Assembly (NCBI GenBank): GCA_023430365.1
Contig: JAEZAS010000453.1
Location: 1 to 64,000 of the forward strand
Direction: 5' to 3'
DNA length: 64,000 bases
Source of the DNA: Planctomycetota bacterium
GTDB taxonomy: Bacteria; Planctomycetota; Planctomycetia; Pirellulales; Pirellulaceae
The notes below the pieces were generated by a model. The model saw nothing but the letters and a program-made list of their open reading frames with translations. It was not told the DNA's origin and did not search any database. Position numbers and translations under genes: made by a program. Positions 9,593 to 18,752 of the stretch are shown here, in pieces (the first letter of the stretch is position 1; every line of letters starts with the position of its first letter).

Positions 9593-12513
9593 GGCTGGTC
9601 TCCTTCGCAATCGGGCTTCCAGCGGCTGAGCAGCCGATCCTGGCAAATGGCCGCGAGATCCTCGCTGAAGGCGGGCGGATCTTCGCACGGCGGCCAGAAC
9701 TCTTCGTTGCGAATGCGACGGACGACGCTGCGGGCCGTTTCGTCGGCTTCGGCAAGCAGACGCGAGTCCCAGGGGGCGAGTTCCAGCCCGACGGAGGAAA
9801 CATCCTTCGGCAGATTCACATAGCCGAGTTGCACGCGACGATCTCGCTCCTGCGGATCGTTCCAATCGAGCGACGGGCCGTCATCGAGTTGCACGTCGAG
9901 CAGCAGGTGGCGATAGAGCGGTAATTGCAGGTCGAGCCACTCACCGTCGCGATTGCGGTGGGCTTTTTCGGGTGAGTTGGCCGAGTCGCTCGTCTTGTAG
10001 TCGAGGATGAGGTACTCGCCCGTCTTAAGATTGACGTCGATGCGGTCGATGCGCCCCTGCAAGGTGAGCGGCTGGCCGTCGACGTCGAAGGCGGCCGACA
10101 GCTTGCGATTGAAGTCCTCGCTGTAGGCGATCGTCCAACCCGAGGCGGTGCGGGCAGCCTGCCAGCGGGCGAAGGCCTTGAGGCGGCTGCGGGCCTGTTC
10201 GATCTGAACACGAATCGCCGGCCGGCCGAGATGCTCGCCGAAGCGGGCGGCGGCCAGCTTGTCGAGTCGGTCGTTCAAGTAGCCGATCAGCACGTCCACG
10301 TTCTTGCTTCGACGAACCTTTTCTTCGGCCCGGCCGAACTCTTGCAGGGCGTAGTGGACGAGATCGCCGAACATGGCGGCGTCGAGTTCCACGGCCGAGT
10401 CGGCAATCGACTCCAGTCGCAGGACATAGCGCAGGTAGAAGCGATACGGACACGCCAGGTACGCCTTGAAGTGCGTGACGCTCAGGCGATCGATCGGCCG
10501 TTCGCACGGTTTCGGCTGGGGAATGACGAACTTCGAGATTCGGGGCGGGTTCTTCGCCTCGGGCCAGAGCGAGCGGCGGACGCCCGACGATTCGAGCGGG
10601 GCAAACAGTTTCAAACCCCGCCGGGCGACGGTTTCGGGATCGGTCGCAAACAACAGTCGGCTGGGAGGGAGCGGATTGTTCTGGGCGTCCCGGTGGGCAA
10701 CGATGAGTGCGAGGTCCCGCCGCGAGTGGCGAATCGCCGCCAAAGCATAGGCGTCGCGGGCATAGCGCCGGTCGTTGTCGAGCAGGCCGAGCTTTTGTCG
10801 CAGGCGATTGGGCAGAAACGCGTCGGCGCTGGATGAGCGAGGGACGAAGCCTTCGTTGAAGGTCGTGATCGCCAAGGCTGGCGCATCGTCGAGCACCAGT
10901 TCCAGCCAGCCGAGCAATTCGACCGCGTCGGTCTGGGCGGCGGGGGGAACGAAGTCGCGCGACAGGGGCCGCAGGACCAACTCCATTGCCGTGCTGAGCG
11001 GCAGAACCGGTTCCACCGCCTTAGGCAGCTCCGACAAGGCGCCGAGTCGGTCATTGATCTTCTGGCACGACTCGTAGAGATAGCGATCGACCGGGCGATT
11101 GCGATCGATTTGCCGGGATCCGTAGACAGAAACGATCACCTTTCGCAGCGAATCGGCCCAGACGCTCAGCGGCTGGGGCCGTTCGGGAAGCTCCTGCACG
11201 AGCTCGTCGATGAGCAGAACCGTGGCGAGCGCGGTGGCGGCGACATCGCGGCTCCGGACGTTGTAGCTGTCGGGATGCCGTTCGGCCTGCTCGCGAGTTT
11301 CCTGCACTTCGCGCTGCAGGCGAGCGACGTCGAGCCGAGTCGGCAGATGCTCGCAGTAGTATTCGTCGAGCGCCGTGAGCGGATCGACCGCCTCCGGGAC
11401 ATTGGCTTCCAGGAGGGGCTGGAGCCATTGCTGGATATCGACGTGGCGGACCAGCGCGGCGAGATCGTCGAAGCGGCGTTGTTCGGCGTAACGGCCGATC
11501 GCCTGAATGAGACGGTACGGGCCGGTTTCCGCGACTCGCTGTCCTTCGATCCAGCGCGATTCGACGCCGCACTGGGCCAGCTGCCTTTGCAACTGCGGAA
11601 CGAGGCCGGCATCAGGCACGCCGACGACCACTTCGTCGGTGCGATACTTGCCGCCGAGAGAGGCCATCCAAGTGGTGACCGCCTCGGCCTGATCGGCTGG
11701 GCCGTCGACGCGGCGAATCTGCTCATCCGCCAAGTCGATCGGCGCCTCGCACCAATATTGCTGGATCAGGCAGCCATGCGGATCGAAGGCCGCGGCCAGT
11801 TCGGCGGGAGCATGGATCAGCGCCGTCGTGTGGCGTGCGACCTGGTCGAGGATCTTGCGCATCGCGACATTCAGGTCGACCGTGCCGACCAGGATGATGT
11901 CGTTATCGGTTTGGAACTCCTCATTGTCGATCGCGACCAGCCGGGCGGTTTGCAGATCCCAGAGATTCAGATCGTCGAGTTGCTCGAGGTAGGCCTTTTG
12001 CAGCGTGCTCAGCGTTTTCCAGCGAGGCTTCTCGTTGAAGCCCTCCAGCTTGCCGCCGCTGCTGAGGACGTTTTCGAAGTCCAGGCCGTCCGCCGCCAGC
12101 TCCTGGTGCAGACGCTGCATCATTTCGCTGAGCTGGAGCCACGAAGTGGTGTCGGCTTCGCCGGGAGGGTAGGGGAGCAGATGCCGCCGTTTCTCATGTG
12201 GCATCTGGCGGAGGACTTTCATCCAGGTGAGCTGCTGGACGAGTTCGCTCGCCAGTTCTCGCTTCGGGCGATAGAGGCGTTCGGGCAGGTGCCCTTCGGT
12301 CGTGATCGTGGGAGGGACGAGCGCCAGCGACTGCTGGCTGGCTCGCTCGACGAGGATTTCCAACAGGCGCCGCCCCGCACGCTGGCCGGGCACCACGATG
12401 ATCACGCGCGACAAATCCCACGCCTGGCCGAGGCGGTAGCGTTCGAGCAGATAATCAGCAGCGGCTGGGAGTGCGGGTTTTTCCCATCCCAGGAAATGAC
12501 GCTTGATGGCCAT
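9589..12513 (-). CDS. addB: AddB-like PD-(D/E)XK nuclease
   Basis: This 974-residue protein looks like the AddB/RexB partner of the helicase that overlaps its 3' end. The N-terminus has a degenerate nucleotide-binding loop (IIVVPGQRAGRRLLEIL), the middle is helicase-like without clear motifs, and the C-terminal third has the nuclease core: SVTHFKAYLACPYRFYLRY, GDLVHYALQEFG, RIDRIDVN and YLILDYKTSD. The Fe-S cysteine set of AddB (one Cys upstream, three clustered downstream) is not obvious: one Cys lies in LACPYRF and three scattered Cys lie near the C-terminus. The frame extends 58 codons further upstream, but that segment is Arg/Ser-rich, and MAIKRHFLGWEKP at 12513 is the more likely start. 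First gene of the four-gene block. Confidence 0.82.
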   Translation of the reverse strand: MAIKRHFLGWEKPALPAAADYLLERYRLGQAWDLSRVIIVVPGQRAGRRLLEILVERASQQSLALVPPTITTEGHLPERLYRPKRELASELVQQLTWMKVLRQMPHEKRRHLLPYPPGEADTTSWLQLSEMMQRLHQELAADGLDFENVLSSGGKLEGFNEKPRWKTLSTLQKAYLEQLDDLNLWDLQTARLVAIDNEEFQTDNDIILVGTVDLNVAMRKILDQVARHTTALIHAPAELAAAFDPHGCLIQQYWCEAPIDLADEQIRRVDGPADQAEAVTTWMASLGGKYRTDEVVVGVPDAGLVPQLQRQLAQCGVESRWIEGQRVAETGPYRLIQAIGRYAEQRRFDDLAALVRHVDIQQWLQPLLEANVPEAVDPLTALDEYYCEHLPTRLDVARLQREVQETREQAERHPDSYNVRSRDVAATALATVLLIDELVQELPERPQPLSVWADSLRKVIVSVYGSRQIDRNRPVDRYLYESCQKINDRLGALSELPKAVEPVLPLSTAMELVLRPLSRDFVPPAAQTDAVELLGWLELVLDDAPALAITTFNEGFVPRSSSADAFLPNRLRQKLGLLDNDRRYARDAYALAAIRHSRRDLALIVAHRDAQNNPLPPSRLLFATDPETVARRGLKLFAPLESSGVRRSLWPEAKNPPRISKFVIPQPKPCERPIDRLSVTHFKAYLACPYRFYLRYVLRLESIADSAVELDAAMFGDLVHYALQEFGRAEEKVRRSKNVDVLIGYLNDRLDKLAAARFGEHLGRPAIRVQIEQARSRLKAFARWQAARTASGWTIAYSEDFNRKLSAAFDVDGQPLTLQGRIDRIDVNLKTGEYLILDYKTSDSANSPEKAHRNRDGEWLDLQLPLYRHLLLDVQLDDGPSLDWNDPQERDRRVQLGYVNLPKDVSSVGLELAPWDSRLLAEADETARSVVRRIRNEEFWPPCEDPPAFSEDLAAICQDRLLSRWKPDCEGDQP

Positions 12514-12876
12514 TGGCTCGCGCGAGGCGCCCTCCCTGCGTCGCCGTGCGGAGGGCCGACTGGCCGTGGCACGTTCTCGCGACGTTTGCTTTGCCGGATC
12601 GGAACTCGCCGACTTCTGGCGGGTCCGTGCTGCGCCTGCCGATCGCCCGGCAGGCGACGGCGCTTGGCGTGAAGAGTTCCTTGTCACGATAGCCCTTTAC
12701 GACCTGGCAATCAAAGGGGCATTTTCCCCGCCCGGAGAGGCAATCCTACGATTGGACGCCTACTCAATGGGATCTTCAGCGGGGCGAGTGACACGTTTGG
12801 TCACTCGGTGACAAGAATCGGGACATTTTTCCGGAGAAATCTCTCCTCCGCGTCCGCTGAGAATCGACCAGCCAAC
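12514..12876. other. Intergenic region upstream of the addB-like gene
   Basis: There is no convincing gene here. The region should hold the promoter of the minus-strand DNA-processing operon, but I could not pick a clear -35/-10 pair. A small palindrome AGTGAC-N7-GTCACT lies near 12788-12806; it could be an operator or chance. The terminator of the exported-protein gene follows to the right. Confidence 0.4.
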
Positions 12877-12903
12877 AAAAAAGGCCGCCCTTTCGGACGG
12901 CCT
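12877..12903 (-). terminator. Rho-independent terminator of the exported fusion protein gene
   Basis: Read on the minus strand, AGGCCGTCC, loop GAAA and GGGCGGCCT form a 9-base-pair stem with one G-U pair, followed by TTTTTT. It lies 35 bases past the stop of the 1573-residue protein gene and points the right way. Confidence 0.85.
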
Positions 12904-12937
12904 GTAGCTCTTTGTAAGTCGTGGCGGCAAGCCGCTC

Positions 12938-15900
12938 TTACCAATTGCTTTGCGAGCCGAGCAGCTGATCGACGGCGCCGGTGTGGTCGCCATCGTCTTC
13001 CGCGTGGTACGACTCGGTCGACGAACTCCAATCCCCCGCTTCGCCTTCGGCAAAGGCGGCGTCCGCAGCCTGAGCTTCATTCGACACTAGCGAAGTGCTG
13101 GTGACCGCGCCATTCGAGCCGCCGGTGAAGCCGAACGCGGCCGGATTGGCGATCACCCGGTACAACCGAAGGTTGCCGCTCGAACCAAGCTGGTCGATCC
13201 GTCCATCGGGCAGCAGAACGGTCGAGCTCTGCTGCTGGCCTTGCGGATTGGTCACGTCGATCTTCAGCGACGTGACGTTGTTGGACGTGGTGATCGTGGC
13301 CTTGGCGTTGGTGAAGCCCTGCCAGCTGCCCTTGGTCAGCGTCCACTGGCTGCCGGTCGAGGTGTCGACGGCGATCATCAGGAAGTTGTGGCTGCGGGAA
13401 GCGAACAAGTCGCGAATCGAAACCGTGGCGGCGGTTCGGCCCCGTTCGCCGAAGTTGAAGTTCCTCGCGTCGGTGTCTTGCGGCAGGTTGATCGTGAACT
13501 GATCGTTGGCCGAAACCGTCGCAGGAATGGAGCCGATCGACTCGGCGCCGTCCACCATGAAGGCCGGCGTTGTCTGCTTGACCGTGTAAACCGCCGGAGC
13601 CAGATCGCGGAACGAGTACTTGCCCGTCGCATCGGTGACGGCCGTTTTCGTAACCGCCGTGCCGCCGGTCGGCGTGCCGGTCAGCGTGACCGTGACGCCC
13701 GCCAGCGGAGCCTCGCCCGGGTCTCGCACACCGTTGCCGTTGGCGTCGACATAGACGTAGCCCGAGATGTGGCTCGGGATGAACTCGGCGACGTTCACCG
13801 TCACGGTAACCGTATCGGTCAGGCCGCCGGCGTCTCGCACCGTATAGGTGAAAGTCTCGACGCCCGTGAAGTTGTTGGCCGGGGTGTATTCGATCTTGCC
13901 GTTGACGATGGCGACCGTGCCCCCCTTGTCGGGCGTGCCGACGGCGCTGATCGTCAGCGTTTCGGCCGGGTCCGGGTCGGACTTGTCGTTGGCGAGCACA
14001 TCGAACACCGCCTTCGTGTTCTTGAAGGCTTGAACGACATCGTCGACGCCGGTGGGCGGATCGTTCGTGTTGGTGATCGTGACCGTAATCGTTGCGGTCG
14101 CCGTGCCGCCGTTGCCGTCGCTGATCGTGTAGGTGAACGTCTCAGTCCCCTGGGCGTTGGCGGCCGGGGTGTAGATCAGCTTGGTCTTGTCCTGCGAGAT
14201 CGTGACAGTGCCACCCTTGCTCGTGGGGCCGACAGCGGTGATCGTCAGGGTCTCGCCGGTGTCCGGCCCGGTGTTGTCGTTGCCCAGCGGGCTCAGCTCA
14301 TTATTCGAGCTGTCTTCCGTGACCGTGAAGCTGTCGTTGACGGCGACCGGGTTGTCGTTCGCGTCGGTGACGGTGACGGTCACCGTTGCGGTCGCGGTGC
14401 CGCCATTGCCATCGCTGAGCGTGTAGGTGAACGTCTCGGTGCCGATGAAGTTGTTCGCCGGCGTGTAGCGGATGTTGGCGTTGCCTGGGCCGATCGTGAT
14501 CGTGCCGCCAGCCGAGCCGGCGCTGACGGCGGTGATGCGGAGCGTTTCACCCGTGTCGACACCGAGCGTGTCGTTGGCGAGCACGTCGAGCACGTTGTTG
14601 GGCGAATCTTCGCTCACGGTGAACGTATCGTTCACGCCGACCGGCGGATCGTTCACCGGCAACACGGTGATGGTGATCGTGGCCGTGTCTTCGATGCCGT
14701 CCTGGTTCTCGATCGTGTAGGTGAACGTCTCGGTGCCGACGAAGTTTTCGGCGGGCGTGTAGAGGATCTTCTTCCCGTCGTCCGAGATGGTCGCGGTGCC
14801 CTGGCCGCTGAGCGTGCCGACCGACTTGATCGTCAGCGTGTTCTGTCCGGCTGGATCGTTGGCCAGCGGATCGATTTCGTTCTCTTCGGTGTCCTCACTC
14901 ACCGTGAAGGTGTCGCTCACGGCGCCAAACGACAGGTCGACCGTAGCGCTCGCCGTTCCGTAGAGAATCTCCGTGGTCTCGACCGCGGTGTTCAGCCCGT
15001 GCAGCAGCGTGTGATTGGCCGGCAATTGGTCGGCCGGGTTGGTGCTGAACGTCAGACCGCCGGACGCCGTGGCCCGCATCGGCACCGAGAACAACTCCGT
15101 CGCTTGAGCCGGATTGCTCGGGGTGAGCTGGCCCGAGAAACCGCCCCCTTCGTCGATCTGGCCGGCCGACACCGTTCCCTTGCGCTGGAGCGGGTAGGTG
15201 TTGCCATACACGATGTCGCCGATGACCGTCGCCTTGGACGCGTCCCAGGTGACATCCAGATAGCCGGCCGCCACGCCCTGCTTGGCCGGTCGCATGTCGC
15301 GGACGTAGACCCGCAGGAAGAACTCCTGGTTGCTGCTCAGCGACGTGAGCTCATTGCCCTCGGCGTCGGTGATCTTCACGATGACTTCCACCTTGGAAGC
15401 CACCGGCTGGCCGACGTTGATGTTCACCGTCTGGGTGGAGAAGTTGCCCGCCGCATCGACGGCGCGAATCGTGTACGACTTGCCGCCGACCTGGGCCGCC
15501 GTCGGCGTCCAGCTGACAACGCCGGTCGCGGGATTGATCGTGATGCCGTCGGGAGCGCCCGCCTCGATCTGGTAGCGGAAGCCTGCGGAGTTTTCTTCCG
15601 GATGGCCGACGTCATAGGTGTACGCCTGGCCCGCTGTTGCGGCGGTTACAGGCGTAGAGGTGATCGCGGCCGGCGCGGTTGCGTCGTAGGTCACGTTCAG
15701 GGCGACCGACTTGATGCTCTCGACGTCGTTGACCGTTTGCGTCGCGGTGATCGAGTGCTGGCCTTCCCCCGCTGACGACACGCCGGTCGTCTGGATCGTC
15801 ACCGACGTTTGACCGGCCGGAACCGTAGCCTGGCCGATGACCGTGTTGCCGCGATAGAGCTTCACCACGGCGCCCGCCGTCACGCCGGTGACTTCGAAGT

Positions 15901-17659
15901 CCATCGTCGCGGCGTTGGTGATGTTGTCCTGGTTGCTGGACCCCGTGTCCGAAGCGTCCTTCAGATTGACGAGCGTCGGGGCCTGCGAGCCCACTTCGAC
16001 CATCACCAGCTGGCGATCGACGCCGTCGGCAATGACCGTGCCGCCCGAAACGGTCGTCCCGGCCGGATCGCTCACGGCCACCATCACCGGCAGTTTTCCG
16101 ACAAAGCCAGCCGGCGGTGTGATCGTGACGACGCCGGTCGACGAGTTCACCTGCAGGGTGTAGTTGATTTCGTTGGCGGTTCCCAGCGTCGGATTGATCG
16201 CGCTGTAGACGAGCGTATCGCCTTCGACGTCGATGCCGCTCAGCTGAAATTGCACCTGCTGCCCGACGTTGGTCCGCACCGGCGGGATGTGGTCGAGATA
16301 GGCCGGCGTGTTCTTGGGATCGGCCGAAACCGTGACGGTGAATTCTTCGGTGTAGGTCAGCCCTTCCGAGTCGGTGGCCGTCACGGTGACCGTCGCGGTG
16401 CCGCTGGCTCCGTGAGCCGCCTTGAGCATCAGCAGGCCGTTCTCGGTGTCGTTCTGATTCACCGTGATCGAGTTGATCACCACCGGGGTGAGCGGGCCGT
16501 CGTTGGAATTGACGGCCGTGGCGTTGATCGCATCGCGAACCGCTTCACCTTCGATCAGGCGGCCAAAGACCGGATGATTGAAGTCGAGGTGGCGAGTGTC
16601 GGTGTCGGTGATGAAAAACTGCGAAGTGCCGCTATCGTCGGCGGCCGTCTTGGCCAGCGAGAGCAGGCCTTTGCCGGTGTGCTGGGCATCGACGTGGAAC
16701 TGATCGTCAAACGTGTCGGGCGCCGGCGAGAACTGGCCACCCTGGATCATGAAGTTGTTGATCACGCGGTGGAACGTGACCTGCCGCGAGTCGGTCTTGT
16801 TGTACTCGCCCGCTTCGATTAGCTCGACAAATCGGTTGGTGACGTTCGGCACCAGGTGGTCGAACAACTCGAACGTCATCTTGCCGAACCCAGCCACATC
16901 GATGGTGATCGTGCGGTTGCCGTTCGGGATGCTCGCGGTGAGCAGGGCCGGATCGCTCGACGTGACGCTGTAGGTGATCGTGTTGCCGTTGGGATCGTAA
17001 CCATCCAGCGGCACCCACGTCGGAGCGCCCCCCAGGACGTTCTGGTTGCCGATCGTGGCCATCGTGGGCGCGCTGCCTGTCGGAATCGGAACGCCGGCCG
17101 CCTCGGCCAGCGCTTCCAGCGTTTGCGTGCCGGTCAGGCGGACTTCGCTGGCCGTCCCTTCGTTGAAGATCCACGTCGGATAGGTCGTGATGTTCTTCTC
17201 GGTCGCGATCGGCAGCGGCTGGCGATTGTTGTTCGTGACTTCGACAAACGGCAGGTACTTGCCGCCATCCTCGAACAGCTCCTTCTGCGCGGTGCAGTGG
17301 GGGCACCAGGCGGCGCCATAGAACTTGGCCCCCGAAGCGGCGAGCGCCTTGGCGAAGGCGACGAGATCCGGCTGGGCTTCCCCTTCGGCCGACTCGCCTT
17401 CGGCCTGCTGGGTCGCGGCGGCGGCTTGCGACTGCTGAACGTTGGTGATGGCGTTCTGGCCGTACAGATTCGACGAGTAGAGGTCGGCCAGGTCGGGCGC
17501 GGTGTTGCCCAGGTCGCCCGCCATCAGGTGCCGCGATTCGAGCGTTTCGACCAGAAACGCCTGTCGGCGACCCCGGCGCTCAATTTCGCGACGACGGTGG
17601 GTCCAGAAGCGGCTCAGAGAGGCGGCGTGTTGAGCGAGCGAGCGACGGTGGTTCTTCAT
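12938..17659 (-). CDS. Exported thioredoxin-cyclophilin-cadherin-like fusion protein
   Basis: This 1573-residue protein has a basic leader ending in VETLESRHLMAGD (37-49), typical of large planctomycete exported proteins. In order: a thioredoxin-like segment with CPHC at 119-122 (about 95-192); a cyclophilin-type peptidyl-prolyl isomerase domain (about 247-400, FHRVINNFMIQGGQF and SQFFIT); Ig/cadherin-like domains (about 400-750), including a putative-Ig segment (YTYDVG...GVVSWTPT); a cohesin-like segment (about 755-910); four cadherin-like tandem repeats (914-1291); an SdrD/Cna-B-like domain (1293-1405, YVYVDANGNGVRDPGE); and a distinct C-terminal region ending LLGSQSNW. A folding-catalyst pair is thus mounted on an adhesin-like stalk. 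The start at 17659 is preferred over an in-frame ATG at 17710. A terminator follows the gene. Confidence 0.88.
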   Translation of the reverse strand: MKNHRRSLAQHAASLSRFWTHRRREIERRGRRQAFLVETLESRHLMAGDLGNTAPDLADLYSSNLYGQNAITNVQQSQAAAATQQAEGESAEGEAQPDLVAFAKALAASGAKFYGAAWCPHCTAQKELFEDGGKYLPFVEVTNNNRQPLPIATEKNITTYPTWIFNEGTASEVRLTGTQTLEALAEAAGVPIPTGSAPTMATIGNQNVLGGAPTWVPLDGYDPNGNTITYSVTSSDPALLTASIPNGNRTITIDVAGFGKMTFELFDHLVPNVTNRFVELIEAGEYNKTDSRQVTFHRVINNFMIQGGQFSPAPDTFDDQFHVDAQHTGKGLLSLAKTAADDSGTSQFFITDTDTRHLDFNHPVFGRLIEGEAVRDAINATAVNSNDGPLTPVVINSITVNQNDTENGLLMLKAAHGASGTATVTVTATDSEGLTYTEEFTVTVSADPKNTPAYLDHIPPVRTNVGQQVQFQLSGIDVEGDTLVYSAINPTLGTANEINYTLQVNSSTGVVTITPPAGFVGKLPVMVAVSDPAGTTVSGGTVIADGVDRQLVMVEVGSQAPTLVNLKDASDTGSSNQDNITNAATMDFEVTGVTAGAVVKLYRGNTVIGQATVPAGQTSVTIQTTGVSSAGEGQHSITATQTVNDVESIKSVALNVTYDATAPAAITSTPVTAATAGQAYTYDVGHPEENSAGFRYQIEAGAPDGITINPATGVVSWTPTAAQVGGKSYTIRAVDAAGNFSTQTVNINVGQPVASKVEVIVKITDAEGNELTSLSSNQEFFLRVYVRDMRPAKQGVAAGYLDVTWDASKATVIGDIVYGNTYPLQRKGTVSAGQIDEGGGFSGQLTPSNPAQATELFSVPMRATASGGLTFSTNPADQLPANHTLLHGLNTAVETTEILYGTASATVDLSFGAVSDTFTVSEDTEENEIDPLANDPAGQNTLTIKSVGTLSGQGTATISDDGKKILYTPAENFVGTETFTYTIENQDGIEDTATITITVLPVNDPPVGVNDTFTVSEDSPNNVLDVLANDTLGVDTGETLRITAVSAGSAGGTITIGPGNANIRYTPANNFIGTETFTYTLSDGNGGTATATVTVTVTDANDNPVAVNDSFTVTEDSSNNELSPLGNDNTGPDTGETLTITAVGPTSKGGTVTISQDKTKLIYTPAANAQGTETFTYTISDGNGGTATATITVTITNTNDPPTGVDDVVQAFKNTKAVFDVLANDKSDPDPAETLTISAVGTPDKGGTVAIVNGKIEYTPANNFTGVETFTYTVRDAGGLTDTVTVTVNVAEFIPSHISGYVYVDANGNGVRDPGEAPLAGVTVTLTGTPTGGTAVTKTAVTDATGKYSFRDLAPAVYTVKQTTPAFMVDGAESIGSIPATVSANDQFTINLPQDTDARNFNFGERGRTAATVSIRDLFASRSHNFLMIAVDTSTGSQWTLTKGSWQGFTNAKATITTSNNVTSLKIDVTNPQGQQQSSTVLLPDGRIDQLGSSGNLRLYRVIANPAAFGFTGGSNGAVTSTSLVSNEAQAADAAFAEGEAGDWSSSTESYHAEDDGDHTGAVDQLLGSQSNW
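13787..14920 (-). repeat. Four tandem cadherin-like repeats within the exported fusion protein
   Basis: Residues 914-1291 hold four copies of a roughly 95-residue unit. Each starts DTFTVSED or a variant, passes through a PLANDP/VLANDT-type calcium-binding-like segment and YTPA-NF-GTETFTYT, and ends TVTVTV followed by NDxPVG. The last copy has diverged start residues (VVQAFKNTKAVFDVLAND). The copies are protein-level repeats with substantial DNA divergence. They are likely extracellular stalk domains. Confidence 0.85.
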
Positions 17660-18200
17660 AGTGGGTCGAAAAGGTCTCGGGTGCTTTAGCTTCTCTGTTC
17701 TCGTAGCCAAACGGCCGAAATGCCTGGGGCGATCGTCGTTTAGAGCGGCCCGCGCGGGGCCGTGAGGAGGGCCTCTAATGCGACCAACAGGGGACGCTCG
17801 GCGTGTGTTCCAGCACGCTCGAGCTGGGCGCGACGGTTGGGCAACGGTTCCGGACGTTGCCCAGCAAGGTCTGCCAATGGGAGCAGTTGAATTCCACGAT
17901 ATTCAGCTATGACAGCGAAGTCACTCATTTGGCGAAAATTGTCGGTTGCTGCGGGGGAAACCGGGTTCGTCGTGCGGGATGTATCGGAAAGTCGCAGGAC
18001 AGCCTGCCGCCGGAACTTACGGCCGATTGACAATCAGCGTCCCCGGGGGTTGTACTAGCCGGGGTGAGCGAACGATCGCAATCGCCAGTCCGAACCACGC
18101 CAGCTTGGACGCCTGCGGCGGCCCGCCGGTTCCAAACGCACTGGTCCTGCCGTCTGTTCCGACGGCTTACTATTGACGCAACACACAAAGAGATAAGCAG
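17660..18200. other. Divergent intergenic region
   Basis: About 540 bases separate the divergently transcribed exported-protein gene and the chaperone cluster. No supported coding frame is seen. The region has several GC-rich palindromes, for example CCGTC-N6-GACGG around 18150-18165, and one weak promoter candidate at 18027-18055. Promoters for both directions are expected here. Confidence 0.4.
18027..18055 (+). promoter_or_regulatory. Possible promoter of the chaperone cluster
   Basis: TTGACA at 18027-18032, a 17-base spacer and TTGTAC at 18050-18055. The -35 is perfect but the -10 is poor, and it sits about 145 bases upstream of the first gene. Weak candidate. Confidence 0.25.
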
Positions 18201-18749
18201 ATGGGACGTTTTTGGCTCGCTTGCCGGGCATTCTGGTTAGCCCTATTCAGCAGCACCGCGTCGCAGCAGATTCGGGCGGCGCTCGAGCATCGGCCGTTGC
18301 CCGAAAGCAACGTTGAGGCGAATCCGCAACCAGCTCCCGCCCCGGCTCCGCCGAAGACGGTTGCCCCCAAGCGGAGCGAGGCGGTTACCTTGCTGGCCGC
18401 CTTGCAGCGTGAGGCGCGGTTCGTCGATCTGGTGAAAGAGCCGCTGGACAGTTATTCGGATGAACAAATTGGCGCGGCTGCCCGGAACGTGCTCCGCGAT
18501 TGTGCCGCCGTGCTGGACCGGTTCTTCGAACTCAAGCCGGTCCTTGCCCAAGGGGAAGGGGAGTCGGTCGAGGTGCCGACCGGCTACGATCCGGCGAGGT
18601 TCAAGGTAGTCGGCAACGTGAATGGCTCGCCGCCGTTCCGCGGTCGGCTGGTGCACGCGGGATGGATCGCTTCGGCGACCAACCTGCCGGCATGGACGGG
18701 GAGCAACGAGGCGGCCAAGGTCGTGGCCCCGGCGGAAGTGGAAGTCTAA
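18201..18749 (+). CDS. DUF2760 domain protein
   Basis: This 182-residue protein has an N-terminal hydrophobic segment (residues 4-17, FWLACRAFWLALFS), a Pro/Ala-rich linker (about 40-55) and a conserved domain (about 60-175) that I recognise as DUF2760 from SEAVTLLAALQREARFVDLVKE and the C-terminal FRGRLVHAGWIA region. Its molecular function is unknown. Three bases separate it from the Hsp70 gene, so the two are co-transcribed. DUF2760 genes are commonly found beside Hsp70 genes of this divergent kind, which suggests a co-chaperone or client-delivery role. That role is inference from context only. Confidence 0.78.
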   Translation: MGRFWLACRAFWLALFSSTASQQIRAALEHRPLPESNVEANPQPAPAPAPPKTVAPKRSEAVTLLAALQREARFVDLVKEPLDSYSDEQIGAAARNVLRDCAAVLDRFFELKPVLAQGEGESVEVPTGYDPARFKVVGNVNGSPPFRGRLVHAGWIASATNLPAWTGSNEAAKVVAPAEVEV

Positions 18750-18752
18750 GTA

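Noticed and set aside
12514..12687. 58-codon N-terminal extension of the AddB-like protein
   Set aside because: It is Arg/Ser/Ala-rich and of low complexity; MAIKRHFLGWEKP begins where the domain starts.
13787..14920. Regular repeats considered as a CRISPR array or DNA-level tandem repeat
   Set aside because: The period is about 285 bases and in frame, copies differ at DNA level, and they encode cadherin-like domains.
13241..15775. 844-codon plus-strand frame over the exported fusion protein gene
   Set aside because: The product is Arg/Gly/Asp-rich and repeats follow the sense-strand repeat pattern. The sense protein has clear domains.
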